The translations under genes were made by a program, and so were the position numbers. Shown here piece after piece: positions 40,439 through 42,151 of a DNA stretch of 42,151 bases. The stretch spans positions 1 to 42,151 of the forward strand of contig NZ_BMRX01000027.1 in the NCBI RefSeq assembly GCF_014648855.1, given 5' to 3'. The notes under the pieces were generated by a model. It was not told where the DNA came from and ran no database searches. It worked only from the letters and a program-made list of their open reading frames with translations. Every line of letters begins with the position of its first letter. Position 1 is the first letter of the stretch. This stretch comes from Streptomyces parvulus (GTDB taxonomy: Bacteria > Actinomycetota > Actinomycetes > Streptomycetales > Streptomycetaceae).

Positions 40439-41485
40439 GTGGAACGCGTCGTTCAATTCACCGGTCCCCGTCAGGTGGACCTGGCCGAGCATCACAGCGC
40501 CGACCTGCCGCCCGGCCATCTGCGCGTCCGTACCCGCTACTCGGGCATTTCGGCGGGCACCGAACTCACCGCCTACCGGGGCACCAACCCGTATCTGACC
40601 CGCACCTGGGACGCCGGGGCCCGGCTCTTCCGCGACGGTGCCGCGGGCATCGAATACCCGGTGGCCGGCTGGGGCTACTCCGAGGTCGGTGAGGTCGTCG
40701 AGGTCTCCCCGGAGCTGGCCGACACCCCGGGCATGCCGGTCGCCGGCGATCTGGTGTGGGGCATCTGGGGCCACCGCAGCGAGGGGATCGTGCCCGCCGA
40801 GCGCATGATCGGCCACACCCTCCCGGCGGGCCTCGAACCGCTGGCCGGTGCCTTCGCCCGGGTCGGTGCTATCGCTTACAACGCCGTCCTGGCCGGTGAC
40901 ATCCACGTCGGCGAGGACGTCGCCGTGTTCGGGCAGGGCGTCATCGGCCTGCTCACCACCCGGCTCGCCCAGCTGAACGGAGCCCGCGTCACCGCCGTGG
41001 ACGCTCTCGACGGCCGCCTGGAGACCGCGAAGCAGTATGGCGCCCGGCACACCCTCAACGCCCGCACGGACGCCGTGGCCGAGCGCGTCCGCGAGGCCAC
41101 CGGCGGCCTGGGCGCGGACCTGGCCATCGAGATCAGCGGCGCCTACCCGGCCCTGCACGAGGCGCTGCGCTCGGTGGCCGTCGGCGGGCGGGTGGTGGCC
41201 TCCGGCTTCTACCAGGGCGACGGCATCGGCCTGCGCCTGGGCGACGAGTTCCACCACAACCGGGTCCAGCTGATCTGCTCCCAGATCGGCGGCGTCCCGC
41301 CGCAGCTGTCGAACCGCTGGACGGTCGAACGCCTGCAGCAGACCTTCCTGCGCCTGGTCGCCGAGGGCCAGGTCGACGTGTCCGCTCTGGTGAGTCACGT
41401 CGTTCCGGCCGCCGAGGCCGCCGGCGCCTACGTACTGCTGGACGAGCGGCCCGCCGAGGCGCTTCAGGTCGTCCTGGAGTTCTGA
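40439..41485 (+). CDS. MDR-superfamily (zinc-type) alcohol/polyol dehydrogenase lacking the usual zinc Cys
   Basis: A 348-residue protein. The N-terminal GroES-like fold reads RVRTRYSGISAGTELTAYRG; where classical members have a catalytic Cys (GICGTD), this one has Ser-Ala-Gly. No four-Cys structural zinc loop is present. GWGYSEVGEVVEV follows, and the Rossmann motif is VFGQGVIGLLTTRLAQ near 160-175. It therefore probably uses NAD(P) without catalytic zinc, or through other ligands, like the BchC-type and related sugar dehydrogenases. GTG 40439 has GGAG 5 nt upstream. It is divergent from the ABC operon and followed after 38 nt by the isomerase, so it is probably in the same sugar catabolic pathway. 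Confidence 0.85.
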   Translation: MERVVQFTGPRQVDLAEHHSADLPPGHLRVRTRYSGISAGTELTAYRGTNPYLTRTWDAGARLFRDGAAGIEYPVAGWGYSEVGEVVEVSPELADTPGMPVAGDLVWGIWGHRSEGIVPAERMIGHTLPAGLEPLAGAFARVGAIAYNAVLAGDIHVGEDVAVFGQGVIGLLTTRLAQLNGARVTAVDALDGRLETAKQYGARHTLNARTDAVAERVREATGGLGADLAIEISGAYPALHEALRSVAVGGRVVASGFYQGDGIGLRLGDEFHHNRVQLICSQIGGVPPQLSNRWTVERLQQTFLRLVAEGQVDVSALVSHVVPAAEAAGAYVLLDERPAEALQVVLEF

Positions 41486-41523
41486 CCACTTTTCGAGACC
41501 GCACCCCCCGAAAGGCCCTCTCA

Positions 41524-42151
41524 TGCTCAAGACCGCGGTCCAGGAACAGCTCCTGCCCGGAGACACACTGCAGGCCAAGTGGGACTTCGCCCAGCAGGCC
41601 GGCTACGACGCGATCGAACTGCGCGGCAAGGGCGACCTCCTCTTCGCCTCCCGCCTCGGCGAACTCCAGCAAGCCCACAAGGACGGCGTGGTCATGCCGA
41701 CCGTGTGCGTCGACATGCTGCACTTCCTCGGCGCCTTCGACGAGGACCTGCGCCGCGACGCCGTCGCCCAGATGAAGTCGCAGCTCACCGTCATCGCGGA
41801 GATCGGCGGCGTCGGCGCCCAGACCCCCGCCTCCTACGGCATGTTCTCGCGCCGCCTGCCGCCCTTCGAGCCGCCGCGTACCGAGATGGAGGACCGCGAG
41901 GTGCTCCTGGACGGTCTGGCGGAGCTGGGCGAGCACGCCCGAAAGGAAGGTGTCACGCTGTTCCTGGAGCCGCTCAACCGGTACGAGGACCACATGGTCA
42001 ACCGGTTGGAGCAGGCCGCCGACCTGATCCGCGCCATCGGCCTGGACTCGGTCCGGATCGGCATCGACAGCTACCACATGAACATCGAGGAGACCGACCC
42101 CGCCGCCGCGATCGTCGCCCACGCCGACGTCATCGGCCACGCCCAGGTCTC
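41524..42151 (+). CDS. Sugar phosphate isomerase/epimerase (xylose-isomerase-like TIM barrel), partial
   Basis: The first 209 codons are visible, and the gene runs off the window. The TIM-barrel family is recognisable from WDFAQQAGYDAIELRGKG, AEIGGVGAQTP, LFLEPLNRYEDHMVNR (catalytic Glu in FLEPLNR) and IGIDSYHMNIEE, where Asp-x2-His are the expected metal ligands. Members isomerise or epimerise sugars, keto-inositols or hydroxypyruvate. GAAAGG lies 7 nt before ATG 41524. It follows the dehydrogenase gene with only 38 nt between them, so the two are co-transcribed. The full length and any downstream genes are not visible. Confidence 0.88.

Noticed and set aside
1..42151. TTA codons that would place genes under bldA control
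   Set aside because: The TTA/TAA strings I checked in the intact genes fall out of frame (for example within Tyr codons). I found no in-frame TTA, but the check by eye was not exhaustive.
1..42151. CRISPR arrays, insertion sequences, integrase or attachment sites
   Set aside because: No regular direct-repeat array, transposase-like protein or terminal inverted repeats were seen. The repeats present are the short tandem duplications and operator sites listed above.

Overview
The window looks like a chromosomal segment of a Streptomyces-type actinomycete. It is very GC-rich with strong third-position GC bias. It carries an SsgA-like sporulation protein, an MmyB-type XRE regulator, a large secreted S8 peptidase, Sec-dependent exoenzymes, and a sugar ABC importer with no ATPase beside it. 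I saw no phage, transposase, CRISPR, rRNA or tRNA gene. All functional calls come from reading motifs, not from searches.

Layout. 1-5067: VOC protein tail, FAD disulfide reductase, arylamine N-acetyltransferase, and an MFS exporter divergent from a TetR regulator. 5197-9677: secreted amidase, SnoaL-like protein, small secreted protein, XRE regulator. 9785-11600: a decayed stretch with a broken beta-helix protein gene and a broken MarR gene. 11671-13941: OhrR-like MarR divergent from a secreted alpha/beta hydrolase, then a DsbA/FrnE-type oxidoreductase. 14166-21487: subtilisin-like peptidase, acyltransferase, frameshifted metallo-beta-lactamase-fold gene, ThuA/ricin-lectin secreted protein. 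21642-26948: SnoaL-like protein, alpha/beta hydrolase, enoyl-CoA hydratase divergent from HxlR, second MFS, lipocalin-like protein. 27012-29992: aldehyde dehydrogenase and isochorismatase-like hydrolase (overlapping genes) divergent from a TetR. 30312-34761: SsgA-like protein, FMN reductase, DoxX, frameshifted SDR, NDH-2-like flavoprotein. 34838-42151: a sugar locus (binding protein, two permeases, ROK regulator, Gfo/Idh oxidoreductase) divergent from an MDR-type dehydrogenase and a sugar isomerase/epimerase that runs off the window.

How it works together. Most of the window is small cassettes in which one regulator faces one or two enzyme or transporter genes, many of them redox or detoxification functions. 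The main regulatory signal is a repeated element, TACTTG-N6-CAA. It occurs five times, always in promoter regions: before the SnoaL-like gene (7977), the small secreted protein (8685), the FMN reductase (twice) and the SDR. A weaker relative lies before the metallo-hydrolase gene. This points to an unrecognised regulon scattered over 25 kb. Other clear candidate operators are three copies of an ATGAT/ATCAT palindrome at the TetR/isochorismatase junction, an 18-bp TetR-type site shared between the TetR/MFS junction and the FrnE-type gene 10 kb away, a TTTCCAA/TTGGAAA repeat at HxlR, and a 28-bp imperfect palindrome before the ThuA/lectin gene. Several genes are broken by small indels or short tandem duplications. 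These could be real decay or assembly error.
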